Shown here: positions 43,566-54,793 of the stretch, in pieces
How the letters are laid out: the number at the start of each line of letters is the position of its first letter
How positions within the stretch are numbered: position 1 is the first letter of the stretch
Source: Lunularia cruciata
Lineage: Eukaryota; Streptophyta; Marchantiopsida; Lunulariales; Lunulariaceae
Direction: 5' to 3'
DNA length: 64,000 nucleotides
Assembly: GCA_948567375.1 (NCBI GenBank)
Contig: OX419758.1
Coordinates: 377,001 to 441,000 of the forward strand
The notes under the pieces: generated by a model
What the model was told of the DNA's origin: nothing
Databases searched by the model: none
What the model saw: only the letters and a program-made list of their open reading frames with translations
Made by a program: the position numbers and the translations under genes

Positions 43566-43985
43566 GTGGTACCTACAAATTTTTTTGTTTTTGGCAATTT
43601 GTAGATAAGTGTATTTTTCAAGGAAAATTGAAGCTAAATTGGAAGAAACAATAGAAGAATAGTGTGTTTGGATCAAAAGAAGGAAATCCAATCCAATCCA
43701 ACCCAAGGAAGTCAAATTTGTGTTAAAGGAAGAAGGACTTGATTGGATTGGATTGGATTGGAAGGAAGGTAGACCTAAAGTAAGGATACTTTGCATCAAA
43801 ATGATCAACCTGATCCAAAGACACCTTAACTACTTTGACTCAAGCCATACCAACCAAGAAAACTTAGCAAAAATGGCTACTTTGTGTGAGCATAAATTTT
43901 AAAGTGACAAGAGTAAGTCATGCAATATGCATGAGTTTTGATTGAAGCTCAACTAAAGAATGACAATGAATTAAAGAAGTATAAA
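43566..43985 (+). repeat. Fragment of a family-F LTR start
   Basis: It starts TGTGGTACCTACAAATTTTTTTG and continues with the 'aattgaagctaaattgg' type text of F LTRs. It includes a short (GGATT)n-like tract at 43738-43762. It ends where chromovirus sequence begins. Confidence 0.55.
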
Positions 43986-45060
43986 AATGAAACTTTATCA
44001 AGGAAATATGCTCCAAGTAGTCTACTTTAGACTTGCCAAACTCACACTTTGAGATTTTGGCATACAATTGATTTTATTGTAGAATTTGGAGGCATCTTAT
44101 GGATGTTGCTTGTGTTCCATCATTGTTCTATTGTAGACTAAGATGTCATCTAGGAAAATAATAAAAGATTTATCTAAATATAGATAAAATATATCATTTA
44201 TCAAACTCATGAAAGTGGCTGGTGCATAAGTAAATGGCATTATAATGTACTCAAAGTGACCATACCTTGTTTAAAAGGCAATTTTGTGTATGTCTTCCTC
44301 CACAATATAGATTTGGTTGTAACCACTTTGCAAGTTGAGTTTTGTGAAGTGTTTTGCCCTATTAAGTTGATCAAACAAGTCATCTATGCAGGGTAAGGGG
44401 TATTTTTTCTTCACCATTTGTTGATTTAGGCCCTAATAGTCAATGCACATGCACATTGTACCATCCTTCTTCTTCAAAAATAAGACATGAGCCCCATATG
44501 GTGATATGCTAGGTTAGATAAACCCTTTTTGCATCATGTCCTCAATTTGAGCCTTTCCTTCCTCCAACTCTTGAGGTGATAGAAAATATGGGGCCTCACA
44601 AGGAGGTGCCTTCCATGGAAGTATCTTGATTTTATGATCTCCTCTCCTTGTTTGTGGTAATCCTAAGGGTAGTTCATTTGGGAAGACATCTTGAAACTCA
44701 TTGATCACATCTTTCAATTTCTCATGAATTTGTGAATTGAGTTCTACACTTCTCCTATTAGACCCATGAAATATCTATCTATCTTATAGATAGCTATTTT
44801 CCCTATGTCATATTGGCAAGTCATATGATCTTCTTTACTCCAATAATCTTTGATTGACAAGTTCTCACTACTTTCTCCTTCCAATTGATTGTGAGGTTGT
44901 AGTGCTCTATCCATGACATACCTAAGATTGCATCATAATGAGCTAACCATATAACTTGCCACTCAATTGATCCCTAATACTCTCCCATAGAGAGTGTTAC
45001 CTTTTTATGTAATGACTCAATCCTCTTTGTCTACCAATTATCAAGTAATTCTATACATTA
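43986..45060 (-). pseudogene. Chromovirus pol relic (Chrom-A relative)
   Basis: The minus strand gives RT pieces in the order expected, matching Chrom-A: an open frame 44717-44514 with 'F-P-N-E-L-P-L-G-L-P' and 'L-S-P-Q-E-L-E-E' before RT, decayed F-L-D-D-I near 44150, and 'E-F-G-K-S-K-V-D-Y-L' near 44010. The nucleotide sequence is close to Chrom-A at 4210-4330 and 9840-10500, and at the 45,060 end to 12140-12330. No LTR is attached. Confidence 0.7.
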
Positions 45061-45778
45061 GTGGTACAATGGACCCAAGCTTAGCACTTGTACGTGTAGG
45101 CTTGCGATGTATGTTATGTGGCTCTTTTGGTGGAGCTGCCACTCTGTTAGTGTGTAATAGCTATTTGAGAGGATGGCAGATGGCATGTATGACTCCTCTC
45201 TTCATGGTGGTTCCTTAGAGACAATGGTTATGTCCTAGATGTACTTGACCTATAGCTAGTTCATCCTTTATATGGTATAAATTATAAACATACGAATAAT
45301 GATGGGACTCAATAGCACTTGGCCTCCTACTCTTTTGCCCACCATAGGGTATACCATATACTTGGAGTTGATGGCTATTCAGAGTTAGAGGGACCTAATT
45401 GCCAACTAGGGGAGTGATTGTGGCACTTTAGAGTCCACGTATGACTTATGTGTGAGTTGTGCTTCTATAGTGTGTGATGTTGACAATGATGTATGTTGTG
45501 TAGCAATGTATGTATGCATGACAATCATCATGCCATTTGTAGCTTCATACATAGATTGCTTGGACTCTGGAGTAGTAGTGTTGATAATCAGGAGTATTTT
45601 GGTAGTAACTCATAAACTACTTGTTGACGATCAAATTTTGTGTTTGGGGTATTGACTACGTCGTGGGGTCTACCATCACTTAGCATTGTTTGCATTGTTG
45701 AATGTGCCATCAATGGGACCATTAGGGTTTGAGACCAAGGGGTATACTTTTTGAAGTGCAGCTCCTAAGAGCTCAGTT
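45061..45778 (+). mobile_element. Older D element: PHD finger, PPT, B1 and start of A2
   Basis: The segment 45064-45218 reads the PHD-finger tail with decayed ligands: C-M-L-C is kept, C-D-S-C has become C-N-S-Y, and the His is Gln. B1 lies at 45419-45523 (105 bp), followed by two bases and A2 from 45526. D2 interrupts A2 after 45778, and the rest is at 56331-56522 with B2 at 56523-56627. Confidence 0.8.
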
Positions 45779-46440
45779 TGTTGTGCGTATATACATTGCT
45801 ACACAACATACATCGCTGTCAACATCATACACTATAGAAGCACAACTCACACATAAGTCATACATAGACTCTAAAGTGCCACAATAATCTGATTGCTTAA
45901 CACTTTCAACTCAACTCAACTCAGATCAGTACTTGATCTATCACTCTATAAACTGCCAACAACTGGGCACTGATTACAGTCAAGCCACACCCACTCAAGC
46001 ATAGGGAATCCAGGTGACGCTCGCTGGCCTCTGTCCACCATAGCCAAGAACTCGAAGGCTCAACATCAGAGAAGTGAGCTCTCTGGAGCTCACTTCAAAA
46101 CTATACCCCCTGGACTCGAGCTAGCTCTGAAACCCTAACGGTCCCACTAACGGCACACTTGACGGTGCAAACGGTGCAAAGTGACAGTGGGCCCCACTGT
46201 GAAGTCAGTACCCCAAACACAAAATCTAACCGTCAGAAAGTAGTCCTTGAGAAACTGCTAGAATAACTCTAACTACCATCACTAGAACTCCAATGTCCGA
46301 GCAACTAGATGCGGAACTACAAATGGCGTGACAGCTGTCGTGCGTATATACATTGCTACACAACATACATCGCTGTCAACATCATACACTATAGAAGCAC
46401 AACTCACACATAAGTCATACATAGACTCTAAAGTGCCACA
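45779..46440 (-). repeat. D2 right terminal block B2-A2-B1
   Basis: On the minus strand: B1 46440-46336 (105 bp), two bases GC (46335-46334), A2 46333-45884, B2 45883-45779 (105 bp). The B1/A2 joint reads GACAGCTGTC, a perfect palindrome formed by the two element ends plus GC. The polypurine tract GGGGGGCAAT (46450-46441) precedes B1. Confidence 0.9.
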
Positions 46441-46606
46441 ATTGCCCCCCTAGCTGGCGGTTAGGTCCCTCTAACTCCCAATAGCCATCTACTCTAAGTA
46501 TATGGTATACCCTCTAATGGGCAAAGATCAAGAGGCCGGGTGCTATGGAGCCCCATCGTTAGTCACATGTTTGCAATCTATACCATATAAAGAATGAACT
46601 AGCTTT

Positions 46607-46942
46607 AGGTCAAGTACATCTAGGACATAACCACTGTCCTTGAGGAACGACCATGAGGGGAGGAGTCATACATGCCATATGCCATCCCCTCAAACAGCTA
46701 TCACACACTAACATAGTAGCAGCTCCACCAGAAGAGCCACATAACATACACCTGAAGCCTGCACGTACAAGTGCCAAGCTTGGATCCATAGTACCATCAA
46801 TGTTTAGAAGGTGACATGGCGCACAATTGCGCACATGATCCTTCCAAACAACACCATCACGTCCTTCTAACATAAGGACTCCAGATGGCAAAACCTCGTG
46901 CACTCTCAAGATAGTATGGCCTGTAGAAACATCAAGTGTCAT
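46607..46942 (-). pseudogene. D2 PHD finger, C-terminus of integrase
   Basis: The open frame 46942-46610 ends in C-M-L-C, C-D-S-C, W-H-M-A-C and C-P-R-C, a full Cys4-His-Cys3 PHD finger with no lost ligand. The upstream 'V-L-M-L-E-G-R-D-G' and 'W-K-D-H-V-R-N-C-A-P' segments link it to the integrase C-terminal domain. Compared with D1 all eight ligands agree, which supports a once-selected function. Confidence 0.85.
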
Positions 46943-46954
46943 CGGTGCTGTCTG

Positions 46955-48166
46955 CTATAGATATACATAGTCGCCTAGATGAAATCGACGGATCAAGGGT
47001 TTATAACCTCCTCCTTGAATGGTAGCATAGCGTAAAGTATCTTTATGCTGAGCAATCGCCAAGTTCTCAAAAGCCATCGGCATCACTCTCCAAAAGATCT
47101 CTGCTCGCTGAGAACATGCGCTCATCCATACATCGGGGCCATCCAAGTCCAAAACTACAGTAGCATCTTGACAAATGGCTGCAGGTAAATCTGGATCTCG
47201 TCCATAGAGTAGAAAGTATGGAGAGAAGGATGCTAAGGAGGCTTGCCGACTGAACCGATAGCCCATGGCCAACCAAGGTAACTGGAGATCCCAATCTCCC
47301 AAGTGGCCTCTCTGCAAACCATACTTTTGCAATCCTCTCTTCACCGTCTGAACCACTCTCTCTGCTAAGCCATCTACCTAAGGGTGATCTCGGGATGTCG
47401 TACGATGATCAATCAAAGCCTTGTCACACAAGACCTGAAACTCCCCCAAGAACTCTATACCCTGATCAGTGAAAACCTCAGCTGGTGCACCAAAATGACT
47501 AAGAACTTGATCCAGGAACGAGTAAGCTGTCCCTTCACTAGACTTGTCAGGAAGTGCCACCAACTCAATCCACTTGGAGAAGTGCTCCACCATCACCAAA
47601 ACGTATCGATGATGTCTCATAGTCAACGGTAAAGGTCCGGCAAAGTCCAAACTCCAACGGTAACCCAATCCCATGATAGGTAATGGATGTAACTGTGGCG
47701 TAGGAGCATTGAATGATGCTCTAACTCGGTCACAAACCATACATCTGGCAACAAACTGCTGTACCTCGGTCTGCATACCGTGCCACCAATAATGACTCTG
47801 GAGTAAGCTATATGTACGCTTTACTCCAAAATGTCCTAGCTCCTCATGAGCATGACGGACCAACTGTGGTCTCTGTGATGGAAGTGGTACTACTCGCACT
47901 CTACCATCCTCCCATACACGCAAAAGGTGTTTACCCTCCAATCTGAACCGTCTGGCTCGCTGAAGAACACGGTCTCTCTCCTTGGCCCTAACTATGCCAC
48001 CCACAACACCAGTGCGAAGATAGTCCATCACTAAGACATCATCATGAATGTCTCGCTGAACTGTACCAATATCTTCACTCTTTGGATTTGTGACCTCAAT
48101 AACTCCTCCTGTATGCATTGAGAGAGATACCACCAATGCCTCTACAAAAAGGCCGATGCATGCCAA
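46955..48166 (-). pseudogene. D2 DDE integrase
   Basis: The frame 48166-47378 is open for 262 codons. It has the zinc domain (H-A-H-E-E-L-G-H, C-M-V-C), W-S-L-D-F-A-G-P-L and F-T-D-Q-G-I-E-F. A stop near 47378 precedes the Glu block. The frame 47356-46955 continues with 'V-Q-T-V-K-R-G-L' and 'A-S-F-S-P-Y-F-L-L-Y-G'. This is the best-preserved integrase in the window. Confidence 0.88.
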
Positions 48167-49650
48167 CCTGGCACCATCTCCTCATCTATCTCACCATGCC
48201 AACGTGCTCTGGTCTGATCCTGCTGGCTGGGATATGGGTTCCTACTCAACCCATCTGCATCACGGTTCACCACTCCAGGTCTGTGAACAACTGTGAAATC
48301 ATACTCCTGTAAAATCAGAGCCCATCGTGCAAGCTTCCCTGAAAGCTTGTCGGATTCCATCAACCACTTCAGCGCCTGATGATCAGTGATGAGAGTGAAG
48401 GGGTTACCAAATAGGTAACATCGGAAATGTGCTACTGCCCAAACTGCTGCCAAGCACTCTCCCTCATATGAACTATACTTTGCCTCCGCTGAATTGTTGG
48501 AGCAACTAGCATAGGCCACCACAAACTCCTTATCCTCACCATCATGTTGGGTGAGCACCGCTCCAAGCCCCAACATACTCCAATCAGTGTGAACCTGAAA
48601 TGGTCATCCCCTGATCGGTCTCCTCAAAATAGGAGTAGATGTCAACCTCTCCTTGAGCTCTACAAAAGCTCTCTCCTGCTCATCTCCCCAACACCACTCC
48701 TGTGTAAGCTTGGTCAGCTTCGTCAAGGCCTTGGCAATGGCACTAAATCCTCTAACATAACGGTGATAGAAGTTTGCCAACCCGAGGAATGCTCACACTT
48801 TGCTCACATCCATAGGCCGAGGAATACGTGCAATAGCCTCCACCTTGGTCTGCTGAACACCAAGTCCTCTGGGGTAGATAGTGTGACCCAAATACTCAAC
48901 CTGCTCGTGGAAGAACCTACACTTCCCAGGATGTAGTTTGAGTCCATGAGATCTCAACCTCTCAAACACCTCCAGCAACTGTCTCTCATGCTCCTCCACA
49001 ATAGTGCTATACACCAAAATGTCTTCAATATAGCACCGAGCAAAATCCAATCCAGCTAGGATCCTATCCATGACCCTTTGGAACTCAGCATGAGCGTTCC
49101 TTAACCCAAACGGTAAGAACCTCCATTGATATAACACATCCTTGCCATGAGGATCAATAGCCCAAAATGTTGTCTTGGACTTATCCTCCTCTCTGATTGG
49201 CAACTGATGATATCCCGCTCGAAGATCCAAAGTATTGAAGACCTTTGCATGCCCAATCGCTTCAAAAAATCTCCTCCGGTGTAGGCATGGCATACCGATC
49301 AGCCCTTGTCTGTTGGTTGATAGGACGGTAATCTCCACACATCCGCCTATCTGTATAGTTGCTATGCATATCCTTCTTGGTTGGCATCACTGTCGCTGAT
49401 GCATACTCTCCATGTGAAATCTCCACCAAACCAGCCTCAAAAAGGTCACTACTCCGGCTCTGAATCAATGTCCTCTCCATATCACTATATCGATAAGGAC
49501 GTTGGAAAATAGATGTGTCGCTAGTCAGCTCAATCCGTATACTAGGTCCCTTCAGAGCACCCAAATCCTTCATACTGAAGGCAAAACAACTCGTGTGACT
49601 CCTCAAGAACCTCCAAACCCTCCGTCTTTCCTCTCCAGTAAGCTTGGGTC
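48167..49650 (-). pseudogene. D2 reverse transcriptase and RNase H
   Basis: The frame 49606-49262 gives the pre-RT and fingers ('M-C-G-D-Y-R-P-I-N') and 49338-48793 the palm. The latter includes L-D-L-R-A-G-Y-H-Q-L-P-I, 'F-L-P-F-G-L-R-N-A' and C-Y-I-E-D-I-L-V-Y-S, where the first Asp of Y-x-D-D is Glu. RNase H is at 48576-48230, with the N-terminal V-H-T-D block just upstream in the same frame, Y-E-G-E-C and T-D-H-Q-A-L. A one-base shift near 49270-49300 separates fingers and palm frames. Confidence 0.88.
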
Positions 49651-49714
49651 CAAGATCTGGCTCCCAAGTATCCTCTGTAACTATAGTAGGAGTGGAAGAC
49701 GTACTGACTGGCTG

Positions 49715-51127
49715 CTACACTGGGCCCTTGGGAGCAATAGTGTCATGCTCCCGACCACTAGAGGTCCCAACCTCTGTGTGAAAAACTCCCTCTACTCTGG
49801 TTGCAAGCTCCACACGTCCTCTAGCTGCATCCCATGTGGACCAAGGGTGTAATCCAAGTAGCCCACACTCACCTGGATGGACTCCAAGTAGACCACTCTC
49901 CCTAGTAGCTACTGGATGTGTCCCAAGAATACCATGTCCACTTGGTCCATCACCCCTAGCATGTGCCTGAATCGTCTCGACAGGCACAGGGCTCACAAGT
50001 GTCTGAGTGGTGATGCCTATCAAGCGCATCCTACGCTGCTCTGCCAAACCAAGGCTCACAATCCAGGTCAAACAATTCAGGTCCATAGCTTGACCTAACA
50101 CCTGATGCCTGGATACCTTTGACACTACTGGAACAACAGTAATACCGGTGCGAAAACCCATCGCCCACTCTCTCTCATCAGCGTTGGGCTCCACCAACTG
50201 CTGTAATTGTGAGTCCCAAACAAGTCCAGGTCCTCCCTCTCAAAAAGCATGAGAGCCTGGGAAACTCATGAGGGTGGGAAATGCAGCTCTAGGCTATCCA
50301 ACTAGGTTCACCATTGCCATAGGTGACCTATCAGCCACTACCACTGTCTGAGACTGACGCCCAACATCCAAGATATCATCAACAAGGATGTGGTCAAGTC
50401 ACTGCATCCCATCATAACTACATTGTAGAACCTCTATGGGTAAAAGGTTCGTCCACCAAAGACAAAGACGATGAGCCCGTGATCCCACTCTGGCTGCATC
50501 TAACAATACAGTAGGTCCCATCCAAGAATGGACCTGATGTGTACTCGCCACCACTCTAGTGCGAGAATCACCCATCAAAGGAAAGTTCTCCAAAAGGTAA
50601 GCTGGAGAAACAGATTGATGAACCTGGAGATGTCGGAGTATCCGTAACATCTCCCAAAACACACCAGAACGAGGATCCTGAAGACCCAAACCGTGGCCCG
50701 CACGTGTATGTCCCTGACATGGCCATCCAAAAATCACCAAGTGAATATGCCAGTGTCTCTCTAGGTCATGCACTCCTAGTAAGGAAATGTCTCATGGCAG
50801 GGCCTTCTGGTAACCTCAAACTGCTGACATCGATAGTAACTCCGGATACCAATAGGCCAAGTGTACCACATGATGTAGAGAGACTCGCCTAGCAATCTCA
50901 TCTCTCTCTACATACAAGTACCTCTGTACTCGAATACCCGCCTATAACACCGCAGCTAGTCCGGTGTTGATCCCACCAAACAACTCCAATAGGCATATCC
51001 CCTCTATTGGATACTGCCAAGCAATGAGTGTGGTATCCAGAGGTGTCAAAGCAATCGCCTCTGGAGGCTCATCCTCACACTCATCTCCTAATGATAGGAA
51101 GGCTCCACTCCAAGCCTGCTGCACCAA
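49715..51127 (-). pseudogene. D2 C5 DNA cytosine methyltransferase domain
   Basis: Minus-strand motifs: I, L-L-E-L-F-G-G-I-N-T-G (about 51000-50965); II, Y-V-E-R-D-E (about 50910); IV, F-G-W-P-C-Q-G-H with the Cys codon at 50719-50717; then G-L-Q-D-P-R-S-G-V-F; VI, L-L-E-N-F-P (about 50600-50583); VIII-like, S-R-A-H-R-L-C-L (about 50480). The IX/X-like region is 'M-G-F-R-T-G' and 'H-Q-V-L-G-Q-A-M-D-L-N' in the open frame 50197-49715. The second residue of the usual D/E-x-F-x-G-x-G loop is preserved. Stops near 50942, 50810 and 50398 break the domain. Pro-Cys and Glu-Asn are intact as in D1, while decay differs between copies. Confidence 0.88.
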
Positions 51128-51129
51128 CT

Positions 51130-52117
51130 GATCTGCATGCTACTACAATGCCTCCTCTGAACTCCACAATGGAACATCCAAGGTGGATGGAACAATCCCA
51201 CTCGTACTCCAAAGCCGAGTGATCTCCTCTGGTACTGGAGTATCCTCTACATGGGTGTTCTCCTCCAACAAGTCACCAGGCCAAGTAACTGCACCGTTGA
51301 AAGCTAAAACTGATGCTGCCATGGTCCCAGACTGTAGTGAGCCAAGACTGCCACTACTAAAGCGTACTGGTAGGCGACATACCCGTCCCTCACCAAACTG
51401 CCAACCAGGTCTATAAGAGGCTGTCTCCTCTCAATAGTCAATGCTGAAACCCATAGGGTATAACACTACTCCCCCAACTAGCACATCATATGACTCGGCT
51501 ATCGTTGTAATAGCTTGAGCTCTCACCACCGAGCTATTAGTCGGATGACCAGGCTGAACCTGGACAACAAGCTCTCCATGTGTGATGTACTATGTCGAAC
51601 CACCACCAAGAGATGTCTGGATCTGAAATGGACACCTCTCCACATCGGTCTTCCGTAACTCCAGACCAACAATTGCAGCTTTCACCAACATAAGGGGCTA
51701 CGCACCAGAGTCTAACAAGACTCTCTATGGTGTATAGACCTTCCCTGAAGGTCCTACCAAACAAAAAATCCCCCTCTAGTTATCCAATAGGACAACACCA
51801 GGTGTAAACCGCACTCTCTCAAAGGCCGGTCTAGTTGGCAACTCCTCCAGTCTAGCCGCTGCCGCTTGCCATAAACCACTGGTCGCTGAACGGATCCCAT
51901 GCTCCTCAACCAAGTCAGCTCCACTACCAACCATCTCTGCTGTAGTAGTAGGAACTGCACCATCCCTACTCTCACACAACATGGCAACCAACCGGAATAC
52001 TGGGGCTGGGTCAACTCCCAATGTAAACATGTCACTGGCTGAAAACAAAGGATGCCGCATAATCAGCTGAGCCGCCCCCAACATCATGCTAGACTCAGTC
52101 TGTGTAGTAGCAGGTGG
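51130..52117 (-). pseudogene. D2 protease region
   Basis: The minus strand at about 51720-51700 reads L-L-D-S-G-A, the canonical retropepsin active site (D1 has D-C-G-A). The frame 52087-51776 upstream is the conserved gag-protease linker. An in-frame TAG follows 'V-V-L-L-D-N', and another TAG at the end of 'L-G-G-G-S-T' is shared with D1. Downstream text to 51130 links to the methyltransferase. Confidence 0.7.
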
Positions 52118-53990
52118 CTAACTAGCAGGTAGTCCATCATGTACTCCATCACCACCTACCACACCTACACTGGGACGTCTAGGCACCATGGATGTCGTCT
52201 GTAATGCCTCAAATAGTGTGAAAGACTGGGGAAGTCTGATCTGTCGCCCAACCTCTCCTCTCTGTGGGTCCAACTCCATTGATGCTCCTCTAGGCTCTAG
52301 AACACGTACTGCACTCCTAGTCACTGCTGCAGATGCATCCACCTGTGCTGCTCCGCACATGAAGTCCAAAGCATCTCTATCACCAGCATATGAGGTGGAA
52401 GCCTCAGCACCCGAATCTGATCTCCTCTAAGCAATAGCCATACTAGCCAATCTTTGCTCCAACTGCTCAATCCGAGTAGCCATAGTTGTGTCAGAAGTAA
52501 GGGCAGGTAATGCACCCCTATTAGGTGTAGATCCTCTACCACCGCGTCCTCCATGAATTGGAGCACCTCTACTACCTGCCATAGCAGCCCTACCACTCCG
52601 TAACTCTGGGTGTAGGTCAAAACACCGATCACTAGTGTGACCAAATCTGTGGCAATGCTCACACTGCCTCTGTGCTGGCTGTGATGCACCAAAGGTATCA
52701 GGTCCGCTGCGTTGAGTACACTCTCTCCTATGGTGAGGTCCACCACAAGTCCAACAAGCAACACCACCACTCACTGGCTGCTGTTGACCCAAAAATGAGA
52801 GTAAGGGTCTAACTCCACTAGGCCCTCCACTCGCTCTATAGGATCTGGGCTGTCCACCCTGTCCTTGAAAACCAACTGGGCGTGGTGCACTCTGCTGCAC
52901 TCTAGAAGAAGTCACAGCCGTGGATGAGGTCTCCCTACCAAATCTAGATGTCACCACTCTTTCCTCCACCATGTTGAGCTCAATACACTCAGCCAAACCA
53001 AAGACTACTGCCAAAGTAGGCGAAGTAGCCTGCAACAACGTAGCATCACGAACTCTACGTCGCAACTCCTTATCCAATATCCCATACCAAAATTGGACTG
53101 CTTGGGCCTCAGTAATTCCCTGAGTGAAACTGATCAGCCGCCTCATGCGAGTGTATGCCTCGCGTAGGCTCTCTCCAGCCTTCCGCTGGAACTCCTGCAA
53201 GCTCCTCAGCTTGTCAGTCCGCACTCCTTGGTAGTTCTGCCTCAAACATAGGAAGAACTCCACCATGGGGTTAAACCCCGGTACCACACCACCTCCTGCA
53301 GCGGTGCCTCCACTCATAGTAGCACTATCTCTAGCTAGTGCACCTCCACTAGCTCCACCCACACTACTCAAGCTAGAACTCGTAGGTACAGCCAATCTAC
53401 TCCTGGCCACCGAGCCTGAAGTGATGGAGACATAGTGTGGAGACCAATATTATCTCCATAACTCAATCTCCTCCAAATGAGCTCTCCTGAACTCATGGTA
53501 GTCATCCATCGGCGGACCCTCCAAGTGCTAAAACAACCCCTTCCATGCCATGAAGGGTATGAACAAAGTCAGGTTCCGCATTCGCTACAGATCACACTAA
53601 CTGTCGAACTCCTGGATGAAGTCATCCAACTCAATGGTACCCATTGTACTAGAGTAACGCCTAGGGCCTTTGGAGGCCCCATAAATCTCGTCCATGTCCC
53701 ACAACAATGGTAATGGTACGGACACACCAAGTGCACTCTCAACTAAATCAACTTCTGTGTCGAACTCCAACTCAGAGTCAATCTCCTCCCTCACTGGGAC
53801 CTGAGATACAGGCTGATACCAAGCACCACTCCGAGTAAACCCACTGCGTACTATAGGGCTAACTCCTTTGGAATCTCCAAAGAACTCCGTCATGACCAAG
53901 TAACCACACCAACAAACCCAAACCACCAATTGCAACCGCAAGTGCCCCACCAAGTGCCAACACCACCACTTGCCAACACCACCCACTAAT
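52118..53990 (-). pseudogene. D2 gag
   Basis: The frame 53410-52427 is open for 327 codons and includes the capsid-like core, both zinc knuckles (C-W-T-C-G-G-P-H-H-R-R-E-C near 52755-52715 and C-E-H-C-H-R-F-G-H-T-S-D-R-C near 52665-52625) and the Gly/Arg-rich tail. The N-terminal part lies in frame 53986-53597, with a stop just after 'I-Q-E-F-D-S'. A second copy of this N-terminal part lies upstream at 54590-54173. Confidence 0.85.
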
Positions 53991-54146
53991 GTAACTCTAA
54001 CCGAGATAACTACACTAGGGGAAGGGCAACCTGTAACCTGCCATCATACCATGCACTCTCACGGTCTGCAGGTCATCACTTCCTGCCTCACCGGAGAGAA
54101 ACAAAGGTAGTCTGACTGGTCATCACTCCAACCTCACCACCAAGAG
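53534..54146 (-). repeat. D2 internal duplication, inner copy
   Basis: About 612 bp covering the end of the leader and the gag N-terminus. It matches 54175-54793 from 'aaacaaccccttcc' to 'cctcaccaccaagag'. The copies differ at scattered bases and by small indels (for example a 6-bp insertion giving P-L-P-L-L-W-D here against P-L-L-W-D in the outer copy and in D1). Confidence 0.85.
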
Positions 54147-54171
54147 TTTAGGGTTTAGGGTTTAGGGTTTA
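54147..54171 (+). repeat. Interstitial plant telomeric repeat
   Basis: Three full TTTAGGG units plus TTTA stand exactly between the two copies of the duplicated block. D1 has no counterpart, so they were added in D2 or its source. Confidence 0.9.
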
Positions 54172-54174
54172 AGA

Positions 54175-54793
54175 AACAACCCCTTCCATGCCCTGAAGGG
54201 TTTGAACAAAGTCGGGTTCCGCATCTGCTGCAGATCACACCAACTATTGAACTCCTGGATGAAGTCATCCAACTCAATGGTACCCACTGTACTAGAGTAA
54301 CGCCTAGGGCCTTTGGAGGCCCCATAAATCTTGTCCATGTCCCACAACAATGGTGCGGACACACCAAGTGCACTCTCAACTGAATCAGCTCTTGTGTCGA
54401 ACTCCAACTCAGAGTCAATCTCCTCCCTCACTAGGACATGAGATACAGGCTGATACCGAGCACCACTCCAAGTAAATCCACTGCGTACTGCAGGGCTAAC
54501 TCCTTTGGAATCTCCAAAGAACTCCATCGTGACCAAGTAACTGCAACAGCAAACCCGAACCACCAATTGCAACCGCAAGTGCCTCACCAAGTGCCAACAC
54601 CACCACGTGCCAACACCAACTAGACACCACCCACTAATGTAACTCTAACCGAGATAACTACACTAGGGGAAGGGCAACCTGTAACCTGCCATCATAACAC
54701 GCACTCTCACGGTCTGCAGGTCATCACTTCTTGCCTCACCGGAGAGAAACAAAGGTAGTATGACTGGTCATCACTCTAGCCTCACCACCGAGA
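54175..54793 (-). repeat. D2 internal duplication, outer copy
   Basis: This is the second copy of the leader-gag block. Its gag reading (54590-54162) runs M-E-F-F-G-D-S-K to 'R-A-W-K-G-L-F' and is then terminated by telomeric sequence. At the P-L-L-W-D indel it agrees with D1 rather than with its neighbour. Confidence 0.85.
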
